From NCBI GenBank assembly GCA_003250235.1, contig QKGY01000152.1, positions 1-24,682 of the forward strand: a stretch of DNA of 24,682 bases, read 5' to 3'. Shown here piece after piece: positions 15,778-23,101 of this stretch (position 1 is its first letter; the number at the start of each line of letters is the position of its first letter). A program made the translations under genes and the position numbers. This DNA is from Desulfuromonadaceae bacterium. GTDB taxonomy: Bacteria > Desulfobacterota > Desulfuromonadia > Desulfuromonadales > SZUA-540. Below the pieces are notes generated by a model. It made no database searches, had not been told where the DNA came from, and saw only the letters and a list, made by a program, of their open reading frames with translations.

Positions 15778-16491
15778 GTGAATAAAAAGGTACTCCTTGT
15801 CGACGATGTGGAACTGTTCTTGGAATTGGAGAGAACCTTTTTCCGTCGTGAGGGATTCGATCTGCTGGTGGCTCGTACCGGCAAGCAGGCTTTCGAGATG
15901 ACCTTGGCGCATAAGCCCGACCTGGTATTCATGGATCTTTTCATGCCGGAGCTTAATGGGGATGATGCGTGTCGAAAAATTAAGGAACATCCCGAAACGC
16001 GCACGATACCCGTGGTCATGGTTACACAGGGGGGCCGTGAAGACGAGCTGGCCCAATGTCGGGCCGCCGGATGCGACGATATCGTTCTGAAACCGATCAA
16101 CCGGCATCATTTCCTGGCAACGGCGCGAAAACATCTGGGGATCATTGAACGGATGCAACCGCGTGTGAAAGCCCGGATCCATATTCATTTCGGCCCCGAT
16201 CTGAACCGGTTGCTGACGAATTACGCGGTAAATCTCAGTACCGGCGGGCTCTTTATCGAGAGTGACGATGTACTGGATATAGATGCCATGCTCATGCTCG
16301 ATTTTTCGTTGCCCGATCCTGAACGCAGCATCTGCTGCAAGGGCAGGGTAGCCTGGATCAACGATTCAGGAGAGCCGATCAATCCTAAGTTGCCCACCGG
16401 GATGGGGGTTCAGTTCCTCGACCTTCCGGTGGAAGATATCGGGGCCATCCGGGAATATATCAAGGCGCAATGCCTGCATCCCGCGTGGTGA
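15778..16491 (+). CDS. Response regulator: receiver plus PilZ domain
   Basis: Protein of 237 residues. The receiver (1-120) has a complete phosphorylation site: D9, D10, phospho-acceptor D53, T83 and K105. The C-terminal half (about 125-232) is a PilZ-like domain with an RxxxR element (RVKAR, 129-133) and NLSTGG (152-157), the pattern that binds cyclic di-GMP. Its overall shape matches the Myxococcus/Geobacter paralogous PilZ subfamily. It would therefore join a phosphorelay input to c-di-GMP binding. GTG 15778 has GGGAAAGGA upstream. It ends the operon and the terminator follows. The cognate kinase is not in the window. Confidence 0.88.
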   Translation: MNKKVLLVDDVELFLELERTFFRREGFDLLVARTGKQAFEMTLAHKPDLVFMDLFMPELNGDDACRKIKEHPETRTIPVVMVTQGGREDELAQCRAAGCDDIVLKPINRHHFLATARKHLGIIERMQPRVKARIHIHFGPDLNRLLTNYAVNLSTGGLFIESDDVLDIDAMLMLDFSLPDPERSICCKGRVAWINDSGEPINPKLPTGMGVQFLDLPVEDIGAIREYIKAQCLHPAW

Positions 16492-16504
16492 GGTTAAATC
16501 CCTG

Positions 16505-16530
16505 AAGCCCGGCCTTAGGCCGGGCTTTTT
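16505..16530 (+). terminator. Intrinsic terminator of the EF-G2-MglA-PilZ operon
   Basis: AAGCCCGGCC (16505-16514) pairs exactly with GGCCGGGCTT (16518-16527) around TTA and is followed by a T run interrupted by one G. It starts 14 bases after the receiver-PilZ stop. Confidence 0.92.
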
Positions 16531-16567
16531 GTTTCTCCCCCATCTCTAGATTAAATCTGACAGCCAT

Positions 16568-16581
16568 GGTAATGTGTTACC
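16568..16581. promoter_or_regulatory. GGTAA/TTACC palindrome before the sigma-54 activator gene
   Basis: GGTAA-TGTG-TTACC is a perfect inverted repeat 30 bases before the activator ATG. Its half-site recurs four times in front of nrfH. A weak sigma-70 promoter (TTGTTT 16529-16534, 16 bases, TTAAAT 16551-16556) would start transcription just before it, which would suit autoregulation. The promoter match is poor, so this reading is tentative. Confidence 0.45.
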
Positions 16582-16611
16582 AATTGGAAACATCTGGGGC
16601 GGAGGTCTTCC

Positions 16612-17973
16612 ATGGCAGAAGCGTTTTCTCCGGCGATTTTTGAGAATATCGTCTCTCACATGTCCGAGGGGGTCATTTTTCTGGATGCCGAAGACATGAT
16701 TCGGATATGCAATCCTGCGGCGGAGAGGATCCGCGGTGTCAGAGCGGACCGCATCCTGGGAAAGCCTATTTTCTCCATTCACCCCGCAGCCATGCACCCT
16801 CGCATCCGCAGTCTGATCGACGATCTCAAGGAGAGACGTTTTTCCGTGATTCACCGCATCATACAGGTCAAAGAACGTTTCTTCGACAACTCCTATTCGG
16901 CCATCCTCGATCACGCTGGGAATTATGTGGGAACCCTGCTCATCAGCCGGGACATTACCGAAACGAAACTCCTGACCGAGGAAAATCTCCAATTGAAACA
17001 TTCCTTGACGGATAGCGGCCCCGAGGGACCTCTCGTGGTTCAGAGCAAGGGGATTAAGCAGGTCCTGGAAACGGTCCAAGCCGTAGCCTCCATCGATTCG
17101 ACGGTACTGGTGACCGGCGAGAGTGGCACCGGAAAAGAGCGCGTCGTGGAGATGATTCACAGCTTGAGCCCGAGGCGGCAGCGCGCGCTGGTGCGTGTCA
17201 ATTGTGCTGCACTTCCTGAAAATCTCGTCGAATCGGAACTGTTCGGTCATCAACGCGGAGCCTTTACCGGTGCTGTGGAGCCTCAGCGAGGGAAATTCGT
17301 GCAGGCGGATGGCGGGGTCCTGTTTCTCGACGAGATCGGCGAGCTGCCAATGGCGTCGCAGGCCAAACTTCTTAGGGCCATTCAGTCCCGAGCCATTCAG
17401 CCTCTGGGAAGCAGCAAGGAAGTGATGGTGAATGTGCGTATCGTGGCCGCCACCAATCGCGACCTTGCCCGGGCGGTCGAGGCGGGAACGTTTCGGGAGG
17501 ATCTTTATTACCGTCTCAATGTCATTACGATTGACGTGCCCCCGCTGAGGGAGCGACCCGAGGATATTCTTCCCTTGGCGGAGTTTTTTGTCCAGCACCA
17601 TGCCCAGCAGATGAATAAGCCGGTTCCCACCCTGTCCCCGGACCTGCGCGCGCTCCTTACCCGTCATCCCTATCCCGGCAATGTCCGACAACTGAAACAT
17701 GCCTTGGAGAGGGCGGTGGCCCTGACCCGGACGGGCGTTTTGAGACCGGAGGATCTGCCGCCGGATATGTGTGATAAACGACTGGGGAACTGCCCCGATT
17801 TTTTCCGCACGGATATCCCCTTGAAAGATGCCCTGGGCCATTTTGAAAGGGAATTTATCGTGCGCATGCTGGAGAACAATGAGGGACAGAAAGGCAAGAC
17901 AGCCGAAGCGATGGGTATTTCCCGCAAAAACCTCTGGGAAAAGATGCAGCGTTATGGGGTGGATGGTGCGTAA
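16612..17973 (+). CDS. Sigma-54-dependent transcriptional activator (PAS-AAA+-Fis)
   Basis: Protein of 453 residues. An N-terminal PAS domain (about 8-118) contains an IHPAAMHP stretch and probably senses a small signal. The AAA+ domain (about 140-365) has Walker A GESGTGKE (169-176), the sigma-54-contacting GAFTGA loop (216-221) and Walker B GGVLFLDEIG (234-243). The C-terminal Fis-type helix-turn-helix (about 425-452) includes KTAEAMGISRKNLWEKM. There is no receiver domain, so control is by ligand or protein contact rather than by phosphorylation. ATG 16612 has GGAGG six bases away. It is directly upstream of nrfHA and of a sigma-54 promoter, so it is probably the dedicated nitrite-reductase regulator. 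Confidence 0.93.
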   Translation: MAEAFSPAIFENIVSHMSEGVIFLDAEDMIRICNPAAERIRGVRADRILGKPIFSIHPAAMHPRIRSLIDDLKERRFSVIHRIIQVKERFFDNSYSAILDHAGNYVGTLLISRDITETKLLTEENLQLKHSLTDSGPEGPLVVQSKGIKQVLETVQAVASIDSTVLVTGESGTGKERVVEMIHSLSPRRQRALVRVNCAALPENLVESELFGHQRGAFTGAVEPQRGKFVQADGGVLFLDEIGELPMASQAKLLRAIQSRAIQPLGSSKEVMVNVRIVAATNRDLARAVEAGTFREDLYYRLNVITIDVPPLRERPEDILPLAEFFVQHHAQQMNKPVPTLSPDLRALLTRHPYPGNVRQLKHALERAVALTRTGVLRPEDLPPDMCDKRLGNCPDFFRTDIPLKDALGHFEREFIVRMLENNEGQKGKTAEAMGISRKNLWEKMQRYGVDGA

Positions 17974-18017
17974 CGACCTGGTAACATGAATGGGGCTTAA
18001 CGTTACCATTCTGTAAC
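17970..18017. promoter_or_regulatory. Cluster of four GTAAC half-sites (candidate activator-binding region)
   Basis: GTAAC occurs at 17970 and 17981, and as GTTAC at 18002 and GTAAC at 18013. Start-to-start distances are 11, 21 and 11 bp, so all lie on one face of the helix. GTTAC-N6-GTAAC (18002-18017) and GGTAAC-N16-GTTACC (17980-18007) are inverted pairs. The cluster is about 90-135 bp upstream of the -24 element, a normal place for an enhancer-binding protein. Confidence 0.55.
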
Positions 18018-18104
18018 AACGTGAGATTGATTTCATGTCGAAAGGAATACCTTGATTGGTGTTCCTTTTTGTTTTTCAAGGGGTTATGAATATCGGTTGT
18101 GTTT

Positions 18105-18119
18105 TGGCACATTCCTGGT
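18105..18119 (+). promoter_or_regulatory. Sigma-54 (-24/-12) promoter of nrfHA
   Basis: TGGCACATTCCTGGT has the full TGGCAC -24 element and correct spacing. The -12 element is TGG instead of TGC and is preceded by CT rather than TT. The transcript start is expected near 18131, giving a leader of about 60 bases before the nrfH ATG. A sigma-54 activator gene ends 130 bases upstream. Confidence 0.6.
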
Positions 18120-18175
18120 AAAGGGTTTTGGTAGTGTCCGACGGAGCGTTGGCGTTGATGAAACGGAAATCCGGG

Positions 18176-18183
18176 AGGAGGTG
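18176..18183 (+). promoter_or_regulatory. Ribosome-binding site fixing the nrfH start
   Basis: AGGAGGTG lies seven bases before ATG 18191. The longer in-frame reading from 18128 would start upstream of the predicted transcript start and would place charged residues before the membrane anchor. Confidence 0.75.
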
Positions 18184-18190
18184 GACGGGA

Positions 18191-18640
18191 ATGGCGATGA
18201 AGAAGAGTTCTGTGTGGATTGTGTTAACGGTGGTGGTTCTGGGGGGCGCTTTTGCCATGTTTGGTCCGCCTCAGCTTCTGGCGCGAAGCAGTCAGCCGAA
18301 TTTCTGTGCCGGTTGTCATGTTATGGAGGCCGAGTTTCAGGCCTGGGCGCACACCGGTGCTCACCGAAACATCAAATGTGTGGATTGTCACCTGCCCAAT
18401 CACAATAAGGCCGTGCATTACATCTGGAAATCCATTGACGGATTCAAGGATGCCTGGATGTTTTACAGCGGGAAGGTTACGGACCGCATCGTTCTAACCG
18501 ATCATGGTCGGGAAGTTCTGCAGGCAAACTGTATTCGCTGCCACGAAACGACAGTGTCGATGATAACCACGGACCGGGATTGCTGGGGGTGTCACCGAGG
18601 CGTTCAACACCGGCGCAGCGGGACCATTGATACCTTGTGA
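18191..18640 (+). CDS. nrfH: Cytochrome c nitrite reductase membrane subunit, tetrahaem quinol dehydrogenase
   Basis: Protein of 149 residues of the NapC/NirT family. One N-terminal membrane helix (about 8-25) anchors a periplasmic domain with four haem-binding motifs: CAGCH (39-43), CVDCH (63-67), CIRCH (114-118) and CWGCH (131-135). The first site is in the CxxCHxM form (M45), as in NrfH whose haem 1 uses that Met as ligand. NrfH oxidises menaquinol and hands electrons to NrfA. The size is normal for NrfH and shorter than NapC. nrfA follows after 60 bases. Confidence 0.95.
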   Translation: MAMKKSSVWIVLTVVVLGGAFAMFGPPQLLARSSQPNFCAGCHVMEAEFQAWAHTGAHRNIKCVDCHLPNHNKAVHYIWKSIDGFKDAWMFYSGKVTDRIVLTDHGREVLQANCIRCHETTVSMITTDRDCWGCHRGVQHRRSGTIDTL

Positions 18641-18700
18641 TTTGAAACGTAATAGAGCGTTTGTCCCTCTCACCTATAAACAGAGACATCAGGAGGCGTT

Positions 18701-20182
18701 ATGAAAAATGAATTCACGCGTGTTGCCGGCATGCTGCTGGCGATGGCTGTATCGATCCTGCTCCTTGCGGGCTGCCAGCCAGAGAAGACGGAAGTGGTCC
18801 GTCCCGTGCAGATTCCGGAAGGCGAGATCGATCCGGCCGTCTGGGGGAAAGCGTATCCGGTGGAATACGATCTGTGGAAAAAAACCGCGGAACCGACACC
18901 GGCAGGGAAAAGCAAATACCGTCGGGGCTTTGATTCCGACAATGTGACCTGGGACAAGCTTTCCGAGTATCCCTATCTGGCCCTGCTGTTCAACGGTTGG
19001 GGATTTGGGGTCGCCTATAACGAACCCAGGGGCCATGCTTACATGATCAAGGATCAGTTGGAAATAGATGCCTCGCGTATCGGCGCCGGCGGCGTCTGCC
19101 TGACCTGCAAGACACCTTATGCCCCCAGGCTGGTGAAAGAAATGGGAACGTCGTATTTCAAGGACTCCTATATGGATGTCCTGAATAAAATTCCGGAGCA
19201 AAACCGGGAACTGGGGGTTACGTGCATCGACTGTCACGACCCCAAAGACATGTCCCTGCGGCTTTCACGCGAATTCACTCTGGGAAAAGGCCTGAAGGCT
19301 CTGGGCACCGACGAAGGGAAACTCACCAACCAGCAGATGCGCACCCTGGTCTGCGCCCAATGTCACGTAACCTATAACATCGTCAAGGATGAAAACAAAA
19401 AATCCGTCGGCATCTATTTTCCCTGGCAGGACAGCAAGATGGGCAAGATCACCATCGAGAACATCATCGCCCAGTTCCGCAAGGATCCGACGATCGCGGA
19501 GTGGAAGCAGTCCGTCACCGGCTTCAAACTCCCCTTTATCCGTCACCCGGAATTCGAACTTTTCTCCAATGACAGCGTTCACTGGATGGCCGGTGCTTCC
19601 TGTGCCGACTGCCACATGCCTTACACCAAGGTCGGTTCCGCCAAGGTGTCCGACCATCGCGTGACCAGCCCCCTCAAGGCGGACCTCAAGGCCTGTCAGC
19701 AGTGCCATGCCGAGAGCCCCGACTGGCTGCGTCAGCGGGTCTATGACATCCAGGACCGAACCGTTTCCATGCAGATCCGTGCCGGTTATGCCACAGCGAC
19801 CGTTGCCAAGCTCTTTGAAATGACCCACAAAGCGCAGGAAGAGGGCAAGAAGATCGACCAGACCCTCTATGACAAGGCCAAGGACTTCTATTTCGACGCC
19901 TTCTTCCGCAACCTCTTCATCGGTGCTGAAAACTCCATGGGCTTCCACAATCCCCCCGAGGCCGCCCGCGTTCTCAGTGATGCCGTGGCGTTCGCCGGCA
20001 AGGCCGAAGGTCTGTTGCGTCAGGCCCTGGCCCAGGCAGGCGTTGATGTCCCTGCCCAGATCGATCTCGAACTGCCCAAGTATCTGAACGAACGCGGCAA
20101 GTCGAAAGTTCCCTTCCGCCCCGATCAGGTCGTGGAAGATCCTTTCGGTATCCAGGAAAAACTGACCGGTAAACAGATCTAA
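18701..20182 (+). CDS. nrfA: Pentahaem cytochrome c nitrite reductase (ammonia-forming), catalytic subunit
   Basis: Protein of 493 residues that reduces nitrite to ammonium with six electrons in the periplasm. The catalytic haem uses CLTCK (133-137), the lysine-ligated site diagnostic of NrfA. The other haem sites are CIDCH (175-179), CAQCH (218-222), CADCH (301-305) and CQQCH (332-336). Active-site Arg190, Tyr225 and His282 can be matched to E. coli Arg106, Tyr216 and His264. The E. coli calcium ligands are missing: Glu215 is Thr224, Lys261 is Phe279 and Gln263 is Arg281. The signal sequence ends in LLAGC (Cys25), a lipobox, so the mature protein is probably lipid-anchored. AGGAGG precedes ATG 18701. 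Co-transcribed with nrfH and followed by a hairpin terminator. Confidence 0.97.
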   Translation: MKNEFTRVAGMLLAMAVSILLLAGCQPEKTEVVRPVQIPEGEIDPAVWGKAYPVEYDLWKKTAEPTPAGKSKYRRGFDSDNVTWDKLSEYPYLALLFNGWGFGVAYNEPRGHAYMIKDQLEIDASRIGAGGVCLTCKTPYAPRLVKEMGTSYFKDSYMDVLNKIPEQNRELGVTCIDCHDPKDMSLRLSREFTLGKGLKALGTDEGKLTNQQMRTLVCAQCHVTYNIVKDENKKSVGIYFPWQDSKMGKITIENIIAQFRKDPTIAEWKQSVTGFKLPFIRHPEFELFSNDSVHWMAGASCADCHMPYTKVGSAKVSDHRVTSPLKADLKACQQCHAESPDWLRQRVYDIQDRTVSMQIRAGYATATVAKLFEMTHKAQEEGKKIDQTLYDKAKDFYFDAFFRNLFIGAENSMGFHNPPEAARVLSDAVAFAGKAEGLLRQALAQAGVDVPAQIDLELPKYLNERGKSKVPFRPDQVVEDPFGIQEKLTGKQI

Positions 20183-20192
20183 ATAGAAAAAT

Positions 20193-20228
20193 GAAAGCGG
20201 GCGGAGCAAGAGGGCTCCGCCCGCTTTC
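20193..20228 (+). terminator. Intrinsic terminator after nrfA
   Basis: Perfect 15-base arms GAAAGCGGGCGGAGC (20193-20207) and its complement (20214-20228) with a 6-base loop, 10 bases after the nrfA stop. The T tail is short. Confidence 0.8.
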
Positions 20229-20269
20229 GTTGAAGCCCAGCATTCCACTAACTCCCTGGGTGCAGATCT

Positions 20270-20297
20270 TTTACATTTTCTGTCGTCGTGCTATTCT
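20270..20297 (+). promoter_or_regulatory. Probable sigma-70 promoter of the DUF502 gene
   Basis: TTTACA (20270-20275, 5/6) and TATTCT (20292-20297, 4/6) are separated by 16 bases, about 60 bases before the start codon and just after the nrfA terminator. Confidence 0.45.
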
Positions 20298-20356
20298 CCG
20301 GAAAAATTATTCGATCTCATGATGAGGCGAATTGGATTTACCAAGGGGAGCGCGGG

Positions 20357-21019
20357 ATGGCAGAAACCAATGCAGATGTCGTGAAAAAAGGGATAGGGCT
20401 GAGATTTGTGAGCCATTTCAAGAACAAGATCGTGGCCGGCCTTCTCGTGGTGATCCCGATCGGAATCACCCTGTTTATTCTTCGTTTTCTATTTAACCTT
20501 GCCGATGGCGTGCTCGCGCCCTACATCAAGAAAACGTCCGAATTTTTTTTCGGCCAGGGGCGTTATCTTCCCGGCTTGGGGATGGTTGCCGGCATACTGG
20601 TTATCTATATCGCCGGAATTATCGGAACCAACGTTCTGGGCAACCGTCTGGTCAATTATGGCGACTATCTGGTTTCCCGCATCCCTCTGGTTAAATCGAT
20701 CTACAGCTCTTCAAAGCAGATCATCAACGTTTTTTCCAAGAGCGGCAGGGAGTCCTTCCGGCGGGCGGTCTATGTCGAGTTCCCCATGGAGGGGAGTTTC
20801 TCCATCGCGTTCATCACCAACAGCGTGCGGGCGGTGTCCGGAAAACATTATTACACGGTGTTTATCCCGACATCTCCCAACCCGACCTCCGGATACGTGC
20901 TGATTCTCGATGAAACTCGTGTTTATCCGGCCGCTTTCGGTGTGGAAGAAGCCATGAAAATTATCATGTCCGGGGGGATGGTCACGCCTGAAATAATCCG
21001 TGCGGAAAAGTTGCAATAG
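20357..21019 (+). CDS. DUF502 family membrane protein
   Basis: Protein of 220 residues. Two membrane helices (about 25-47 and 73-95) are separated by a loop with a Tyr/Phe-rich FFFGQGRYLPG. They are followed by a soluble C-terminal domain that begins with the conserved stretch RIPLVKSIYSSSKQ and contains VYVEFPMEG and TSPNPTSGY. These are the landmarks of the DUF502 family, widespread in bacteria and plants (the plant members are called LIKE COV), whose biochemical role is unknown. ATG 20357 has GGGGAG six bases away and gives the usual length; an upstream in-frame GTG at 20288 has no such site. It appears monocistronic. Confidence 0.9.
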   Translation: MAETNADVVKKGIGLRFVSHFKNKIVAGLLVVIPIGITLFILRFLFNLADGVLAPYIKKTSEFFFGQGRYLPGLGMVAGILVIYIAGIIGTNVLGNRLVNYGDYLVSRIPLVKSIYSSSKQIINVFSKSGRESFRRAVYVEFPMEGSFSIAFITNSVRAVSGKHYYTVFIPTSPNPTSGYVLILDETRVYPAAFGVEEAMKIIMSGGMVTPEIIRAEKLQ

Positions 21020-21284
21020 CTTGAATTAAAAAATATTTATCTTTTGGCCGGGATCGAAAGTATACACAAAGTGCTGTGGATAGCATTGTGGAAAACGGAA
21101 AAATTGCACGCTAAATGATTGATGGTCAGGGTTGAATTAGCACTTTGCCTAGAAAAATATCAGCAGCCGGAACGATGCCCAAAATTTGAAAACATCGACA
21201 AATCCATATATTGAGAAAGAAAAGCCAATTGCCTGGCGGAAATCCCTCAACCCAGGTCTTCGTTTCATCCCCCGGTTTTTTGAA

Positions 21285-21313
21285 TTGACACTCTCAATCC
21301 CCTGTGGTATTTA
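21285..21313 (+). promoter_or_regulatory. Candidate sigma-70 promoter of the acyl-CoA synthetase gene
   Basis: A perfect TTGACA (21285-21290) stands 17 bases before TATTTA (21308-21313), which is only a 3/6 match to the -10 box. The transcript would begin near 21320, about 85 bases before the start codon. Confidence 0.4.
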
Positions 21314-21357
21314 AAAAAGCGTTTTAAAATCATATAGTTATCCGTGCCAAACGGATG

Positions 21358-21372
21358 TTTGACGAAGTCAAA
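21358..21372. promoter_or_regulatory. TTTGAC-GAA-GTCAAA palindrome, candidate operator
   Basis: Perfect 6-base arms around GAA, 33 bases before the acyl-CoA synthetase start. A further half-site, TTTGAC, recurs at about 21380. The position downstream of the likely promoter would suit a repressor such as a fatty-acid-responsive TetR or GntR protein, but no regulator gene is adjacent. Confidence 0.4.
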
Positions 21373-21404
21373 TAGAAATTTTGACCGAACAAAGTGGAGG
21401 ATCC

Positions 21405-23069
21405 ATGGCTGATGCGTTGCATTTCACCGTTGGCGGGCTGCTTGAGGATATTGCCAAACGCTTCCCTGACAATGATGCCCTCGTTTATCCGGATCGTGGG
21501 TTGCGTTATTCCTACAAGGAATTCGATGCGCTTTGTGACAGGATTGCCAAAGGGCTGTATGCCCTGGGGATTCGCAAGGGAGATCATGTCTCCATCTGGG
21601 CCACCAATGTACCGGAATGGGTGGTGCTTCAGTTTGCCACAGCTAAAATCGGTGCCGTTCTGGTCACGGTCAACACCAGCTACAAGTCTGCCGAACTCGA
21701 GTACGTATTGAATCAATCGGACTCCACGACCCTTTTTATGGTTAAGGGATTCAAGGATACCGATTATGTACAGACGGTTTACGATGTCGTTCCCGAGCTC
21801 AAGGGCTCTGCCGCCGGCAGCCTGAAAACCGACAAACTCCCGTTCCTGAAGAATGTCGTGTTTATCGGGGAAGATACCCCGGACGGCATGCTGAACTATC
21901 GTGAACTGGAGAAACTGGCTGAAAATGTTCGTGATGAGGATATTCGTGCCATTAAAGAAACCCTCGACGAACACGAGGTCATCAACATGCAGTACACCTC
22001 GGGAACGACGGGATTTCCCAAGGGGGTTATGCTCACCAGTCATAATATCGTCAATAACGGTTTTAATATTGGCGAGTGCATGAAGTTCACCGAGAAAGAC
22101 CGGCTGTGCATTCCGGTCCCCTTTTTCCACTGTTTCGGCTGCGTGCTTGCCGTCATGGCCTGCGTGACGCATGGCTCCACCATGGTGCCGGTGGAGACGT
22201 TCCAGCCGGAAGCCGTGCTCAAGGCGATCGAGGCGGAAAAATGCACAGCGGTGCATGGAGTGCCGACCATGTTCATTGCCGAACTCGAGCATCCCAAATT
22301 TCATACCTACGACCTTACGAGCCTTCGCTCGGGGATTATGGCCGGTTCTCCCTGCCCCACTGAAGTGATGAAGCGGGTCATTCGGGATATGCACGCCGAC
22401 CAGATCACCATCGCTTATGGCCAGACAGAATCCTCCCCGGTTATCACCCAGACCCGCACCGATGATCCCATCGAGCTGCGCGTCGCCACGGTGGGGCGGG
22501 CACTGCCGAATGTCGAGGTGAAAATCGTCGATATCGAGACCGGGGAAACCCTTCCTCAGGGCAAGCAGGGAGAACTCTGTACTCGCGGGTATCTGGTGAT
22601 GAAAGGCTATTACAAGATGCCGGAGGAGACCGCGCGCGCTATCGATTCCGACAATTGGCTGCATACTGGGGATCTTGCTGTGATGGATGAAAACGGTTAT
22701 TGCAAGATCACCGGGCGCATCAAGAACATGATCATCCGTGGCGGGGAGAATATCTACCCCCGCGAGATCGAGGAATTCCTCTACACCCATCCCAAGATCC
22801 TGGATGTCCAGGTCTATGGGGTGCCGGATCGCAAGTACGGTGAGCAGGTCATGGCGGCTGTCAAGGTCAAGGAGGCCGTCACCTGCACCGAAGAGGAGAT
22901 CAAGGATTTCTGCCGTGGCCGGATCGCCAACTACAAGATTCCCACCTACATCAAGTTTGTCGATGAATTTCCCATGACGGCCAGCGGCAAGATCCAGAAG
23001 TTCAAACTCAGGGAAATGGCTATCCGGGAGCTGCATCTGGAAGAAGCGGCTTCGGTGGAAACGGCCTGA
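21405..23069 (+). CDS. Acyl-CoA synthetase (AMP-forming, medium/long-chain fatty acid type)
   Basis: Protein of 554 residues of the ANL adenylate-forming superfamily. It activates a carboxylic acid with ATP to an acyl-adenylate and then to acyl-CoA. Motifs are P-loop YTSGTTGFPKGV (197-208), YGQTE (338-342), TGD (421-423), the hinge GRIKNMIIRGGENIYP (437-452) and the catalytic lysine K529 in ASGKIQK. There is no signal peptide. ATG 21405 has GGAGG (21396-21400). The closest type appears to be fatty-acyl-CoA ligases of about 550 residues; the chain length of the substrate cannot be read from motifs. It stands alone with its own control region and is followed by a large hairpin. Confidence 0.9.
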   Translation: MADALHFTVGGLLEDIAKRFPDNDALVYPDRGLRYSYKEFDALCDRIAKGLYALGIRKGDHVSIWATNVPEWVVLQFATAKIGAVLVTVNTSYKSAELEYVLNQSDSTTLFMVKGFKDTDYVQTVYDVVPELKGSAAGSLKTDKLPFLKNVVFIGEDTPDGMLNYRELEKLAENVRDEDIRAIKETLDEHEVINMQYTSGTTGFPKGVMLTSHNIVNNGFNIGECMKFTEKDRLCIPVPFFHCFGCVLAVMACVTHGSTMVPVETFQPEAVLKAIEAEKCTAVHGVPTMFIAELEHPKFHTYDLTSLRSGIMAGSPCPTEVMKRVIRDMHADQITIAYGQTESSPVITQTRTDDPIELRVATVGRALPNVEVKIVDIETGETLPQGKQGELCTRGYLVMKGYYKMPEETARAIDSDNWLHTGDLAVMDENGYCKITGRIKNMIIRGGENIYPREIEEFLYTHPKILDVQVYGVPDRKYGEQVMAAVKVKEAVTCTEEEIKDFCRGRIANYKIPTYIKFVDEFPMTASGKIQKFKLREMAIRELHLEEAASVETA

Positions 23070-23101
23070 CGTTCGGTTTCCCATACATTCGACGATTATC
23101 A

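Larger units (their letters stand above)
21020..21404. other. AT-rich intergenic region before the acyl-CoA synthetase gene
   Basis: This 385-base stretch is visibly more AT-rich than the flanking genes and holds no convincing gene. A candidate promoter is at 21285-21313 and a palindrome at 21358-21372. A lone near-consensus DnaA box (TGTGGATAG) is at 21075-21083. I see no terminator for the DUF502 gene and no RNA gene. Confidence 0.5.

Noticed and set aside
18128..18190. Longer NrfH starting at 18128
   Set aside because: It would begin at or before the predicted sigma-54 transcript start and lacks a ribosome-binding site; AGGAGGTG before ATG 18191 is decisive.
21075..21083. DnaA-box-like TGTGGATAG in the AT-rich intergenic region
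   Set aside because: A single near-match without a cluster of boxes, dnaA/dnaN or GC-skew evidence does not support an origin.
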